48,431 bases of DNA from an uncultured Clostridia bacterium (GCA_934183305.1 CAKPSF010000006.1:1-48431); one strand, 5' to 3'. Shown: positions 7,438 to 17,812, counted from the stretch's first letter. Notes: a model not told the origin generated them from the sequence alone. A program made the numbers and translations.

Positions 7438-8931
7438 ATGAATTTAAAAAGTGTTTTAGTAGGAATTGAAGGACTAAAAGCAAAGGGAAGTCTAAATTTA
7501 GATATCTCAAGTATTGAATGTGATTATAGAACTGTAAAACAAGGAAGTTTATTTGTAGCAATTAAAGGCTATGAATATGATGGTCATACTTTTATAGAAA
7601 AAGCAATAGAAAAAGGTGCAAAAGCAATAATATTTGAAGAAGGAGCAAACTATAAAGCTTTTATAAATAATAAAGATATTACATTTATTATGGCTCCTAA
7701 CACAAGACTTGCATTATCAATTTGTTCTTGCAATTTTTTTGATAATCCATCTAAAAAGATGAAAGTTATAGGAATAACTGGAACAAAAGGAAAAACAACG
7801 ACAAGTTTTATGCTAAAAAGAATTTTTGAAAAAGCAGGAAAAAAAGTTGGACTTATTGGAACAATTGCTGTATATATAGGCGACAATAAAGTAAAAAATT
7901 CAGATAGAACTACACCAGAAGGAAATAAGCTACAAGAAATATTAGCGAAAATGTATGAACTTGGAGTTGAAATTGTTATTATGGAGGTTTCTTCTCAAAG
8001 TTTAAAACTTGATAGAGTTGCAGGAATAGAATTTTACGCTGGAATATTTACAAACTTATCAGAAGATCATATAAGCAAAACAGAACATAAAGATATGGAA
8101 GAATATTTAAATTGCAAGGTAAAACTTTTTGATATGTGTAAATATGCAATAATTAATGCAGATAATGTTTATACATATAAAGTTATTGAGGAAATTAAAA
8201 ACAAATGTGATGTTTCTACATATGGAATAGATAATTATTGTGATTTGTTGGCTAAAGATGTAACTGTAACAAATACATATGCAGATTTTAAAGTTAAATT
8301 AGAAAATAGAAATGAAAGGGTTAAGGTTTCTATACCTGGCAGATTTAGTGTGTATAATAGTTTGGCTGCAATAAAAGTAGCAGAATTATTTAATATAGAT
8401 AAAGATACAATAAAAGCAGCGTTAGAAGATGTTAAAGTTTTAGGAAGAAGTGAATTGGTTGATAATAAATTAGACCTAAAAATAATGATTGACTATGCCC
8501 ATACACCTGATAGTTTAGAAAATATATTAAAAACAGCAAAACAATATACGACTGGAAATGTTATTTGCTTGTTTGGATGTGGTGGAGATAGAGATAAAAA
8601 TAAAAGACATATAATGGGAGAAATATCAGGAAGATTAGCAGATTATACTATTATTACATCAGACAACCCAAGAACAGAAAAACCAGAAGAAATAATTGAA
8701 CAAATAGAAAATGGGTTAAAGAAAACTAAAGGAAAGTATGAGTGTATTGTAGATAGAAAAGAGGCAATAGCTAAGGCAATTTCTATGGAAAAGAAAAATG
8801 ACCTTTTGATAATTGCGGGAAAAGGTCATGAAATGTATCAAGAAATTGAAAAAGAACAACTACCATTTGATGAAAGAAAAATTGTTAAAGATATTATACA
8901 AGGATTGGCAGATAAAAATAAAAAACAATAA
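7438..8931 (+). CDS. murE: UDP-MurNAc-tripeptide synthetase MurE
   Basis: The 497-residue product has the Mur ligase ATP loop GITGTKGKTTTSFM, the N-terminal UDP-binding region (DSRTVKQG-like DYRTVKQGSLFVA), and SDNPRTE. The DNPR motif marks meso-diaminopimelate-specific MurE enzymes, so the peptidoglycan is probably A1-gamma. ATG 7438 is chosen because AAAGGAAG is just upstream; ATG 7411 lacks a clear SD. It follows spoVD by 72 bases. The usual next gene, murF, is absent. Confidence 0.94.
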   Translation: MNLKSVLVGIEGLKAKGSLNLDISSIECDYRTVKQGSLFVAIKGYEYDGHTFIEKAIEKGAKAIIFEEGANYKAFINNKDITFIMAPNTRLALSICSCNFFDNPSKKMKVIGITGTKGKTTTSFMLKRIFEKAGKKVGLIGTIAVYIGDNKVKNSDRTTPEGNKLQEILAKMYELGVEIVIMEVSSQSLKLDRVAGIEFYAGIFTNLSEDHISKTEHKDMEEYLNCKVKLFDMCKYAIINADNVYTYKVIEEIKNKCDVSTYGIDNYCDLLAKDVTVTNTYADFKVKLENRNERVKVSIPGRFSVYNSLAAIKVAELFNIDKDTIKAALEDVKVLGRSELVDNKLDLKIMIDYAHTPDSLENILKTAKQYTTGNVICLFGCGGDRDKNKRHIMGEISGRLADYTIITSDNPRTEKPEEIIEQIENGLKKTKGKYECIVDRKEAIAKAISMEKKNDLLIIAGKGHEMYQEIEKEQLPFDERKIVKDIIQGLADKNKKQ

Positions 8932-8964
8932 TATTCAAAGTACAAATGGAAAGGAAAATTGAAA

Positions 8965-9942
8965 ATGAGTTATGAAATAAAAATATTAATCTTGTCATTT
9001 TTGACATCATTAATAGCGTCATTAGTTGTAATACCTATATTAAAAAAACTTAAAGTTGGTCAAATTGAAAGAAGTGAAGGACCACAAAGCCACTTAAAAA
9101 AACAAGGAACTCCAACAATGGGCGGAGTTATAATGATTATTTCATTAATTGTAATGGCATTATTTATATATGTAATGTATATAAATAAACAAACAGAAAT
9201 AATAAAAAGATTTATACCATTAGCTTTAGTTTCATTAGGCTTTGGTTTGGTTGGATTTGTAGATGATTTCAAAAAATTAGTATTAAAAAATACTGATGGG
9301 TTAAAACCAGCTTATAAAATGCTTGGGCTACTTATAATATCAGTTGTATTTGTAATGTATTTAGTAAAATTTTTAAATATTGGTACAGATACATTAATAC
9401 CATTTGCTAAAACATACATATCAATGCCAGTAATTATATATATACCTTTTATTATTCTTGTAATGCTAGGCACAACAAATGCTGTAAATTTAACAGATGG
9501 AATTGATGGTTTGGCAACAAGTGTTACTACAATTATTATTGCATTTTTGACTGTTGTTGGAATAATTAATGATGTTAAGGAAGTTGTTATTCTTGGTAGT
9601 ATTGTATGTGGAGCAAATTTAGGATTTTTAATATTTAATATGTACCCAGCAAGAGTATTTATGGGAGATACAGGTTCGTTACTACTAGGTGGAGTTGTAG
9701 CAAGTATGGCTATATATTTAAAAATGCCTTTAATACTTATTGTTGTAGCATTAATTCCAGTTATAGAAACTATATCTGTTATTATACAAGTAGTATATTT
9801 CAAAAAAACAGGAAAAAGAGTATTTAAAATGACTCCTTTACATCATCATTTTGAATTGTCAGGATGGAATGAAAATAAAGTTGTAATTGTATTTAGTTTG
9901 GTAACTTTAGTATTTTGTATAATAGGATTTAATATAATATAA
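8965..9942 (+). CDS. mraY: phospho-MurNAc-pentapeptide transferase MraY
   Basis: A polytopic membrane protein of 325 residues that makes lipid I from UDP-MurNAc-pentapeptide and undecaprenyl phosphate. Visible family motifs are EGPQSHLKKQGTPTMGG, FVDDFKK, NLTDGIDGLA and the cytoplasmic HHHFE near the end. Family knowledge places the active site at the Asp pairs and the His cluster. ATG 8965 is used; an in-frame TTG at 8959 is too near the SD. It lies between murE and the SEDS gene; murD, normally next, is absent. Confidence 0.95.
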   Translation: MSYEIKILILSFLTSLIASLVVIPILKKLKVGQIERSEGPQSHLKKQGTPTMGGVIMIISLIVMALFIYVMYINKQTEIIKRFIPLALVSLGFGLVGFVDDFKKLVLKNTDGLKPAYKMLGLLIISVVFVMYLVKFLNIGTDTLIPFAKTYISMPVIIYIPFIILVMLGTTNAVNLTDGIDGLATSVTTIIIAFLTVVGIINDVKEVVILGSIVCGANLGFLIFNMYPARVFMGDTGSLLLGGVVASMAIYLKMPLILIVVALIPVIETISVIIQVVYFKKTGKRVFKMTPLHHHFELSGWNENKVVIVFSLVTLVFCIIGFNII

Positions 9943-9961
9943 ATTAAGGAGAAAAATAAAC

Positions 9962-11117
9962 ATGACTAAAACTAGAGAAACAAAAAGAAATTTTTCAAAG
10001 AATAATATAGACTATGTATTACTAATTGTTGTGTTTTTAATGCTTGCATTAGGATTGATAATGGTTATGTCTGCCAGTGCTCCTACTGCAATATCAGAGG
10101 GAAAAAGCTGTTATGCATATGTAAAAACACAAGCTATTAGCGCTGCCTTAGGACTATTTGCAATGTTTGTTATTTCTAAAATTGATTATAAAATTTATAA
10201 AGGATTCTATAAAATAATCTATGTTGGTGTAATTTTATTAAACCTTGCTGTTATTGTTGTGGGAAAAGATGCAGGACGGAGCAAGAAGATGGATTAAATT
10301 AGGTTTTATGAGCTTTCAACCATCAGAACTTGCAAAAATTGGATTAATAATTTTTTATGCTACGTTATTAACAAAAAATAAAGATAGATTAGGAGAGATG
10401 GGAAGAGGATTTTTTTATCCACTAATGTTTTTAATACCAATGATTGGTATTCTTGTTTTGGTGCAAAATCATTTAAGCTCAACATTGTTAATTATTATGA
10501 TTGTATCTATAATGATGCTTATGGCTGGAACTAAATTAAGATATTTTTTAACATGGGGAACAACAGGAGCGGCAACAGGAGTTTTAGGCTTAATTATGTA
10601 TGCTAAGATAACTAAAAAAGGATTATTTAGATTAAATAGAATTGTAACTTTCTTGGATCCATTTAAAGATACTAAAGGAGATGGATGGCAAGTTATTCAA
10701 AGTTTATATGCAATTGGTTCTGGTGGATTATTTGGTGTTGGTTTGGGAAATAGTACACAAAAATACTTATATTTGCCAGAAGCTCACAATGACTTTATTT
10801 TCTCAATAATTGCAGAAGAATTAGGATTTGTAGGTTGTGCTTTTGTGATAGTATTATTTGCATTATTTATATGGAGAGGTGTATTAATATCAATAAAAGC
10901 GCCAGATATGTTTGGAAGTCTTCTAGCGATAGGAATTACAACAATGGTTGGACTTCAAGCAATAATAAATATTGCGGTTGTTACATCTTCAATGCCAAAT
11001 ACAGGTATGCCATTACCATTCTTTAGTTATGGCGGTACTTCTCTTTTAATATTACTATGTTCGGTTGGTATATTGCTTAATATATCAAAGGCATCAAAGG
11101 AGGGGAAAAAGATATGA
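9962..11117 (+). CDS. ftsW: SEDS glycosyltransferase FtsW/SpoVE, read through a +1 shift at CGG 10277
   Basis: Frame 1 (9962-10276, 105 codons) encodes the first membrane helices (LMLALGLIMVMSASAP). At 10277 CGG would lead to a stop at 10297. Skipping one base continues 10278-11117 and gives 384 residues, normal for FtsW/SpoVE. The junction falls in the invariant block before GARRWIKLG; the restored sequence reads G-K-D-A-G-G-A-R-R-W. Later motifs FQPSELAKIG, PEAHNDFIF, EELGF and PFFSYGG are intact. The protein polymerises lipid II with its PBP partner at 5379. It ends with a TGA that overlaps the murG ATG by four bases, so the two are translationally coupled. FtsW and SpoVE cannot be told apart by sequence alone. 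Confidence 0.88.
10277..10279 (+). other. CGG +1 frameshift site in ftsW/spoVE
   Basis: Zero frame reads GCA GGA CGG AGC. Dropping the C gives GGA GGA GCA AGA AGA TGG, restoring the conserved GARRW block. Confidence 0.85.
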
Positions 11118-12223
11118 GAGCAATTATAGCCGCAGCAGGAACAGGTGGGCATATTAATCCTGGTATAGCAATAGCAAATAAAATAAAAGAAGAAGAACCT
11201 AATTCAGAAATAATATTTATAGGTACAGGAAAAAAGTTAGAACAAGACTTAGTTAATAGAGCAGGTTTTAAACTAAAAGCCATAGATGCTTGTGGCTTAA
11301 GTCTTAATCCTAAAAAATTAGTAAAAACTTTAAAAGGTTTTGGAGAAGCTAAAAAAATAATAAAAGAGTTTAAACCAGATGTGGTAATAGGAACAGGTGG
11401 ATATATTTGTGGAGCAGTTATAACTGAAGCAAATAAAATGAATATACCTACTTTGCTACATGAAAGCAATGCTTTTCCTGGCAAAGCAGTAAAAATGCTT
11501 ATTAATAGAACAGATACTATAATGGTTGGATTTGATGCAGCTAAAGAAAGGTTGCAAGGAGCAAAAAGAATAGTTGTAACTGGAAATCCAAGCAAAATGG
11601 GAAAATTAAAATTAACTAAAAATCAAAAAGAGAATTTAATAAAACAATTGGGATTAAGTGTAGATAAACCAATATTACTTGTATTTGGTGGTAGTCAGGG
11701 AGCTAGAGCTATTAACAATACTATAATAAAAATTGTTAAGGAAAAATCAAATAAAAATTATCAAATAATATGGGCTCCAGGCCCTATACAATATGATGTA
11801 ATAAAAGAAGAATTAGAAAAAGATGGTATAGATATTAATAATATAGAAAACACAAAAGTATATCCATATATTTATAATATGGAAGAAATAATGAATGTGG
11901 CAGATTTACTTATTTGCAGAAGCGGAGCGATGACTATAAATGAAGTATCTTTAGTTGGAAAACCGGCTATATTTATTCCACTTCCAGGAGTATCACAAAA
12001 TCATCAGGAATATAATGCGAGAGTATTAGAAAATGTTGGAGCTGCGAAGATTATTTTAAATGAAGAATTAGAAAATATAGATTTGAATAGTAAAGTAGAA
12101 GAGTTAATATTTAATAAAAAATTGTTGGAACAAATGGGAGAAAACGCTAAAAAAATATCAAACCAAAATTCTTTGGATATAATTTATAAGGAAATTAAAG
12201 ATGCAATATTACATAAATGTTAA
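11114..12223 (+). CDS. murG: UDP-GlcNAc:lipid I GlcNAc transferase MurG
   Basis: The 369-residue GT28 enzyme has the N-terminal loop AAAGTGGHINPG, the GTGGYICGA and HESNAFPG blocks, GGSQGARAIN and a CRSGAMTINE acceptor/donor motif. It converts lipid I to lipid II at the inner face of the membrane. The start overlaps the ftsW stop (ATGA), and a strong terminator follows, ending the first half of the dcw cluster. Confidence 0.96.
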   Translation: MRAIIAAAGTGGHINPGIAIANKIKEEEPNSEIIFIGTGKKLEQDLVNRAGFKLKAIDACGLSLNPKKLVKTLKGFGEAKKIIKEFKPDVVIGTGGYICGAVITEANKMNIPTLLHESNAFPGKAVKMLINRTDTIMVGFDAAKERLQGAKRIVVTGNPSKMGKLKLTKNQKENLIKQLGLSVDKPILLVFGGSQGARAINNTIIKIVKEKSNKNYQIIWAPGPIQYDVIKEELEKDGIDINNIENTKVYPYIYNMEEIMNVADLLICRSGAMTINEVSLVGKPAIFIPLPGVSQNHQEYNARVLENVGAAKIILNEELENIDLNSKVEELIFNKKLLEQMGENAKKISNQNSLDIIYKEIKDAILHKC

Positions 12224-12252
12224 TGAAAACTTAAGTTTGTGTTACAAATACC

Positions 12253-12287
12253 AAGAAAGTGATAAAATGTGGTCACTTTCTTTTTTT
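12253..12287 (+). terminator. intrinsic terminator after murG
   Basis: AAGAAAGTGA (12253-12262) pairs with TCACTTTCTT (12273-12282), followed by a run of T. Confidence 0.88.
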
Positions 12288-12335
12288 AAATGCTAAACAA
12301 TGTCGAATATAGTTAATTTATGCGTTCGAAAGTAG

Positions 12336-12364
12336 TTGCATGATAGACAAATTAGCGTTATAGT
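12336..12364 (+). promoter_or_regulatory. promoter of the small gene at 12399
   Basis: TTGCAT (12336-12341), 17 bases, TATAGT (12359-12364). Confidence 0.5.
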
Positions 12365-12398
12365 TAAAATGTTGTAATATACAAAAGGGGAGGGAATA

Positions 12399-12707
12399 AT
12401 GAAATACTTTTTTGGCAGTACTTTTATGAGTCGAGAAGAGCTGAGAAACATAGGAGTAGCGTATCCAATAAAATTGGATTATTATAAAACTAAAGAAGAA
12501 AAAGTACAAAATGAAATAAAATATGGGATAGAAATAATAAAGACATCATACATAGATGATAAAGTAGATATAGAAAAAACAAATATTCCAGAATTTATTA
12601 GAGATGAACTGAAAATAAATACAATTCTGGATAAGTTAAAAACAAATAAAGTCACACCAGTTTCAGCTGAATACGTAATTGAAGATTTTTTAAAAGAAAA
12701 CTATTAA
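12399..12707 (+). CDS. small uncharacterised protein, DUF6514-like
   Basis: A 102-residue acidic/basic soluble protein with a good SD (GGGGAGGG) and its own promoter and terminator. The layout YGIEIIK - acidic middle - ILDKLKTNKVTPVSAEYVIEDFL resembles the small clostridial DUF6514 family, as far as I can judge by eye. There is no signal peptide, membrane helix or metal motif. The function is unknown. Confidence 0.7.
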   Translation: MKYFFGSTFMSREELRNIGVAYPIKLDYYKTKEEKVQNEIKYGIEIIKTSYIDDKVDIEKTNIPEFIRDELKINTILDKLKTNKVTPVSAEYVIEDFLKENY

Positions 12708-12735
12708 AAAGAGATGAAAAAACATCTCTTTTTTT
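12706..12735 (+). terminator. intrinsic terminator
   Basis: AAAAGAGATG pairs with CATCTCTTTT around a short A-rich loop, followed by T. Confidence 0.85.
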
Positions 12736-12753
12736 AATAATTTGCATTTTTTA

Positions 12754-12782
12754 TTGCAAAAACTAATAATATGGTATAGAAT
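12754..12782 (+). promoter_or_regulatory. topA promoter
   Basis: TTGCAA (12754-12759), 17 bases, TAGAAT (12777-12782). It is identical in both boxes to the mscS promoter at 29350. Confidence 0.55.
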
Positions 12783-12816
12783 CTATAAAGTAATTTAAGC
12801 ATAAGAGGAGATTATA

Positions 12817-14799
12817 ATGGCAGATAAATTAATTATTGTGGAATCACCGGCAAAAGCAGGAACTATAAAAAAGTTCTTAGGTGGAAGCACAAAGGTTGTG
12901 GCTTCAATGGGACATATTAGAGATTTACCTAAATCTAAGCTTGGTGTTAATATTGAGAATGATTTTGAACCTGAATATATAAATATAAGAGGAAAAGGAG
13001 ATTTAATAAAGTCTTTAAAAAAAGATGCAAAAGACGCTAAACAAGTGTACCTTGCAACTGACCCTGACCGTGAAGGGGAAGCAATTGCATGGCATTTAGC
13101 ACATATATTAGATATAGATGAAAAGTCAAAATGTAGAGTTACATTTAATGAAATTACGAAAGATACAGTTAAAGAATCAATAAAAAAACCTAGAGAATTA
13201 GATAAAGGATTAATAGATGCTCAACAAGCAAGACGTGTACTAGATAGAATTGTAGGTTATAAAATAAGTCCAATACTTTGGGCAAAAGTAAGAAGGGGCT
13301 TGTCAGCAGGAAGAGTACAATCTGTTGCAGTTAAACTTATAGTAGATAGAGAAGAAGAAATAGAGAGATTTATACCAGAAGAATACTGGAATATAATAGT
13401 TGATTTATTAAAACAAAAGGAAAAGTTTAAAGCTAGACTTTATGGAAAAAACAATAAAAAATTGGAACTAAAATCTAAAGAAGAAGTTGATGAAGTTCTA
13501 AAAACTATAGAAAAAGCAGGATTTATTGTAAAAGAAATAAAAAAGGCACAGAAAAAAAGAACACCAGCTCCACCATTTACAACAAGTACAATGCAACAAG
13601 AGGCTTCTAGAAAATTGGGATTCACTTTAAAGAAAACTATGTCAGTAGCTCAAGGACTATATGAAGGTCTGAATGTTCCAGGAAAAGGTTCTGTTGGTTT
13701 AATTACTTATATGAGAACCGATTCTACAAGAATTTCAGAAGTTGCAAGAGCAGCAGCTAAAAAACAAATTGTAGAAACATATGGTGAAAGCTATTATGAA
13801 AATAGATATTATAAGACTAAAGATGAGGCCCAAGACGCCCATGAGGCAATAAGGCCAACATATATTGATTTAAGACCGGATGATATAAAGGATTCCTTAA
13901 GTAAGGACCAATATAAATTATATAATTTAATATATAATAGGTTTTTAGCAAGTCAAATGGCACAAGCAATATATGATACAGTTTCAGCACAAATTGATGC
14001 TGGTGAATATAATTTTAAAGCTAATGGTCAAACTTTGAAATTTAAGGGGTTTATGGCTTTGTATGTAGAATCTAAAGACCAAGAAGAAAAAGAAGAAGAT
14101 GGAAAAATACCAGAGCTTGAAGAAGGTGAAAAACTAAAAAAAGAAAAAATTGAGCCAATACAAAGCTTTACTCAACCACCACCAAGGTATACAGAGGCAA
14201 GTTTGGTTAAAACATTAGAAGAAAAAGGAATAGGAAGGCCAAGTACTTACTCACCTACAATTACAACAATTCTAGAGAGAAGATATATTGAAAAAGAAAA
14301 AAAACAATTAATTCCAACTGATTTAGGAAAAGTTGTAAATAAATTATTAGTCGAAAACTTTTCGGAAATTGTAAATGAAGAATTTACTGCAAATATGGAA
14401 ACTGAATTTGATAAAATTGCAATTGGAAAACAACAATGGAAGAAAGTTATAGAAGATTTCTATGGACCTTTTTCAAAGGAACTAGAAAGAGCGAATAAAG
14501 AACTTGAACATGTTGAACTAGTAGAAGAAGTCTCAGATGTTCCTTGCGATATCTGTGGCAAAATGATGGTTATAAAATATGGTAGGTTTGGAAAATTCTT
14601 GGCATGTCCTGGTTATCCGGAATGTAAAAATACAAAACCATTTGTAGAAACAATAGATGTACCATGCCCAAAATGTGGAGGAAAAGTACAAGTAAGAAAA
14701 ACTAAGAAAAGAAAAAATTATTATATATGTGAAAATAACCCAAAAACTTGTGATTATATATCTTGGAATAAACCTAAAAAAGAAGAAAACAAAAAATAG
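12817..14799 (+). CDS. topA: DNA topoisomerase I
   Basis: The 660-residue type IA topoisomerase starts with the TOPRIM domain (IVESPAKAGTIKKFLG; DPDREGEAIAWHL). It has SAGRVQSVA, the active-site Tyr298 in LITYMRTDSTR, and DAHEAIRPT. The C-terminal end carries two four-cysteine zinc ribbons (from about residue 573 and about 617). It relaxes negative supercoils. GAGGAG precedes the ATG. In many Firmicutes topA is followed directly by trmFO; here an SNF2 helicase lies between them. Confidence 0.97.
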   Translation: MADKLIIVESPAKAGTIKKFLGGSTKVVASMGHIRDLPKSKLGVNIENDFEPEYINIRGKGDLIKSLKKDAKDAKQVYLATDPDREGEAIAWHLAHILDIDEKSKCRVTFNEITKDTVKESIKKPRELDKGLIDAQQARRVLDRIVGYKISPILWAKVRRGLSAGRVQSVAVKLIVDREEEIERFIPEEYWNIIVDLLKQKEKFKARLYGKNNKKLELKSKEEVDEVLKTIEKAGFIVKEIKKAQKKRTPAPPFTTSTMQQEASRKLGFTLKKTMSVAQGLYEGLNVPGKGSVGLITYMRTDSTRISEVARAAAKKQIVETYGESYYENRYYKTKDEAQDAHEAIRPTYIDLRPDDIKDSLSKDQYKLYNLIYNRFLASQMAQAIYDTVSAQIDAGEYNFKANGQTLKFKGFMALYVESKDQEEKEEDGKIPELEEGEKLKKEKIEPIQSFTQPPPRYTEASLVKTLEEKGIGRPSTYSPTITTILERRYIEKEKKQLIPTDLGKVVNKLLVENFSEIVNEEFTANMETEFDKIAIGKQQWKKVIEDFYGPFSKELERANKELEHVELVEEVSDVPCDICGKMMVIKYGRFGKFLACPGYPECKNTKPFVETIDVPCPKCGGKVQVRKTKKRKNYYICENNPKTCDYISWNKPKKEENKK

Positions 14800-14827
14800 A
14801 AATAGCATTTGCTATTTCTATTTTTTT
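14796..14827 (+). terminator. intrinsic terminator overlapping the topA stop
   Basis: ATAGAAATAGC (14796-14806) pairs with GCTATTTCTAT (14811-14821), followed by T. The stem includes the stop codon. Confidence 0.85.
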
Positions 14828-14868
14828 GTTATATAATAATATACATTAATTAATTATAGGAGAAGATA

Positions 14869-17781
14869 ATGCAAGGGAGAAGTAATAGGGAGTTTAAAGA
14901 ATTATTAGAAAAAATATATGAGCAAAGATTTGATAGTAAAAACTATACTAAAAGAATTATGGAAGAAATAAAAACAATTCCATATTTCTTATATAATGAC
15001 GAAACTAATAGTTTAAAAATTGAACTAAAAGAAGACGAAATAGTTAATAATAACTCTATAGATTTAGACAAATTCTATAATAATCTTCAAAATATAAAAA
15101 GAAATACAAGTAAAGAACTTATAATTAACATTAAATGCGATGATGATATATATAAGAAAGTTTTAAGCAAATATATTGATATTATTCATTTTGAAAATAA
15201 ACCAAATACTAAGTATTATACCCAAAAATATTTTAAAGAAAAAATATTAGTTGAACTTGCAGCTCTAGACAGTGTATTAAATTATGTTATTTTAAATAAT
15301 TTAGAGATTAAAATAAATGGAAAAAATGTAGATATTACAGGAGAAAATCTAAAACTGGATTTTGAATTACAGTTAATAGAAGATCACTATTATCTTACAT
15401 TAAAACAAAACATAGATAAATTTAATTATATAATCTATACCAATAATTACATTTATATTTGTTATAATGGAAAAATCTATAAATGTAATAAACAATTTAT
15501 AGAAAATGAATATATGGTTTTAAAAACATTTCTTAATAATTATAAAAATAGTATACATATTTATAAAAAAAATTTAACTAACTTTTTTAGTTTAATATAT
15601 CCAAATATCAAGGAAAGTACTAAAGTTAGCAAACAAGTTTATGAAAATATTAAAAAATATATACCTCAGGATTTAAATATAAAGTTATTTTTAGATTTTG
15701 ACAATAGAAATTATCTTATAGCTAATATAAAGTTTTGTTATGATAATATAGAAATAAATCCAATAGATAAGCAAGAAAATAATGATGTTAATAGAAACTT
15801 ATTAGAGGAAACAATTTATTTAAACAAATTAATAAATTCTGGTTTCATGTTGGATGAAAAAAATAGTAGACTTATTATTACAAGTGATGACACAATATAT
15901 AACTTTATAGAAGATGAATTAGATGATTATATTGCTATTTCTAAAGTGTATACAACAGATAGATTTGATAATAAAAAATCTAAAAAATCTGGTAAAACTG
16001 TTGTAGGGGTTAAGGTAAATAATAATTTATTAGAAATAGATTTAGAAAAACTACCAATAGATAAAAAAGAGATTAAAGAGATTTTACAAAAATATAAATT
16101 AAATAAAAAATATCACAGACTAAAAGATGGAAGTTTTATAAATTTAGAAAACAATAAAGATGTTGAGTTTTTAAATAACTTGTTTGAAGGATTAGATTTA
16201 CAATATAAAGAAAATGAAGATATAATACAAATTCCAGTAAATAGGGCGTTATATCTAGATAAATTATTAGCGCAAAATTCGCAAGTTGATGTAACAAAAA
16301 ATAAAGAATATGAAGATATTATAGAAGAAAGTAAAAATGTTGAAGAAAGAATTGATGTACCAGAAGAATTAAAAGAAGTGTTACGTGATTATCAAAAAGT
16401 TGGAAATGCGTGGCTTTCATTGCTTGATAAATATGGATTTGGAGGAATACTAGCTGATGATATGGGACTTGGAAAAACAATTCAAATATTATCAGTTTTG
16501 ATTACAACAAAAAACGAGGAAAAAACGAAACAAGCTTCACTAGTTGTAGCACCTAGTTCGCTTACATTAAATTGGAAAAATGAGGCGGAAAAATTTGCGA
16601 AAGACTTGAATATTTTAATTATAAATGGGTTATCAGACGAAAGAATTAAGAAAATTAATAGTATTAAAAATTATGATTTGGTTATTACATCATATGATTT
16701 GTTAAAAAGAGACATCGAAGAATATGAAAAATTAGATTATACTTTTAGATATATAATTGCAGATGAGGCTCAATATATTAAGAACAACAATACACAAAAT
16801 TCAAAAGCAATAAAGAAAGTTAAAGCAAAAACAAAGTATGCTTTAACGGGAACACCAATGGAGAATTCATTAAGTGAATTATGGTCTATATTTGATTATG
16901 TTATGCCAGGCTATTTGTTTACATATAAGAAATTTAAGAAAAATTATGAAATACCAATAACAAGAGAAAATGATACAGAAGTATTAAATAAACTTAAAAT
17001 GATAATAGAGCCATTTATTTTAAGAAGAACAAAAAAAGAAGTTTTAAAAGAGCTTCCAGATAAAACAACAATAGTTTTAAATAATGAAATGACAGAAGAA
17101 CAAGAAAAAATATACTTATCATATTTAGCAGAAGCGAGAGATGAGTTACATGATGAAATTGAAGATAAAGGATTTGAACAAAGTAGAATTAAAATATTAG
17201 CATTACTAACAAGATTAAGACAAATATGTTGTCACCCATCATTATTTATATCAAACTATAAAGAAGATAGTGGAAAACTAAACCAATGTATTGAACTTAT
17301 AAAAGATGGAATTCAAAGTGGACACAAGATTTTATTATTTTCTGGTTATACATCTATGTTTGAAATAATTGAAAGCGAACTAAAAAAAGAAGGAATAAGT
17401 TATTTAAAACTTACAGGAAAAACAAATGTTAAAGATAGATTTGAATTAATAGAACAATTTAATACAGATGAAAATATAAAATTATTTTTAATTTCGCTAA
17501 AGGCCGGAGGAACAGGAATTAATTTAACTTCAGCTGATATGGTAATACATTATGACCCATGGTGGAATTTGTCTGTGGAAAACCAAGCAACAGATAGAAC
17601 ACATAGAATTGGGCAAACCAAAAAAGTACAAGTATATAAATTAATAACCAAAAATTCGATAGAAGAAAAGATATACGATCTACAACAAAGAAAAAAAGAA
17701 TTAATAGATAATATGCTAAGTACGGACACAAAATTTATAAATAAATTATCTAAAGAAGATATATTAGGATTATTTGAATAG
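14869..17781 (+). CDS. SNF2-family DNA-dependent ATPase/helicase
   Basis: The 970-residue product has about 500 N-terminal residues of low-complexity, Asn/Lys-rich sequence, resembling the bacterial SNF2-associated region. A complete SNF2 core follows: ADDMGLGKT (Lys536), the DEAQ box (Asp632), ALTGTPMENSLSELWSIFDY, RRTKKEV, and the C-terminal lobe with KAGGTGINLTSADMVIHYDPWWN and QATDRTHRIGQ. It should be an ATP-driven double-stranded DNA translocase. Clostridial genomes often carry this type as a housekeeping gene, and no methylase or nuclease neighbour suggests a defence role. It lies between topA and trmFO, 31 bases before trmFO. Confidence 0.9.
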   Translation: MQGRSNREFKELLEKIYEQRFDSKNYTKRIMEEIKTIPYFLYNDETNSLKIELKEDEIVNNNSIDLDKFYNNLQNIKRNTSKELIINIKCDDDIYKKVLSKYIDIIHFENKPNTKYYTQKYFKEKILVELAALDSVLNYVILNNLEIKINGKNVDITGENLKLDFELQLIEDHYYLTLKQNIDKFNYIIYTNNYIYICYNGKIYKCNKQFIENEYMVLKTFLNNYKNSIHIYKKNLTNFFSLIYPNIKESTKVSKQVYENIKKYIPQDLNIKLFLDFDNRNYLIANIKFCYDNIEINPIDKQENNDVNRNLLEETIYLNKLINSGFMLDEKNSRLIITSDDTIYNFIEDELDDYIAISKVYTTDRFDNKKSKKSGKTVVGVKVNNNLLEIDLEKLPIDKKEIKEILQKYKLNKKYHRLKDGSFINLENNKDVEFLNNLFEGLDLQYKENEDIIQIPVNRALYLDKLLAQNSQVDVTKNKEYEDIIEESKNVEERIDVPEELKEVLRDYQKVGNAWLSLLDKYGFGGILADDMGLGKTIQILSVLITTKNEEKTKQASLVVAPSSLTLNWKNEAEKFAKDLNILIINGLSDERIKKINSIKNYDLVITSYDLLKRDIEEYEKLDYTFRYIIADEAQYIKNNNTQNSKAIKKVKAKTKYALTGTPMENSLSELWSIFDYVMPGYLFTYKKFKKNYEIPITRENDTEVLNKLKMIIEPFILRRTKKEVLKELPDKTTIVLNNEMTEEQEKIYLSYLAEARDELHDEIEDKGFEQSRIKILALLTRLRQICCHPSLFISNYKEDSGKLNQCIELIKDGIQSGHKILLFSGYTSMFEIIESELKKEGISYLKLTGKTNVKDRFELIEQFNTDENIKLFLISLKAGGTGINLTSADMVIHYDPWWNLSVENQATDRTHRIGQTKKVQVYKLITKNSIEEKIYDLQQRKKELIDNMLSTDTKFINKLSKEDILGLFE

Positions 17782-17812
17782 TTAGTAATTTACAATTTAT
17801 ATAAGGAGAAAA

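Noticed and set aside
14869..17781. SNF2 gene as part of a phage-defence island
   Set aside because: Flanked by topA and trmFO with no nuclease, methylase or other defence partner; a housekeeping placement is likelier.
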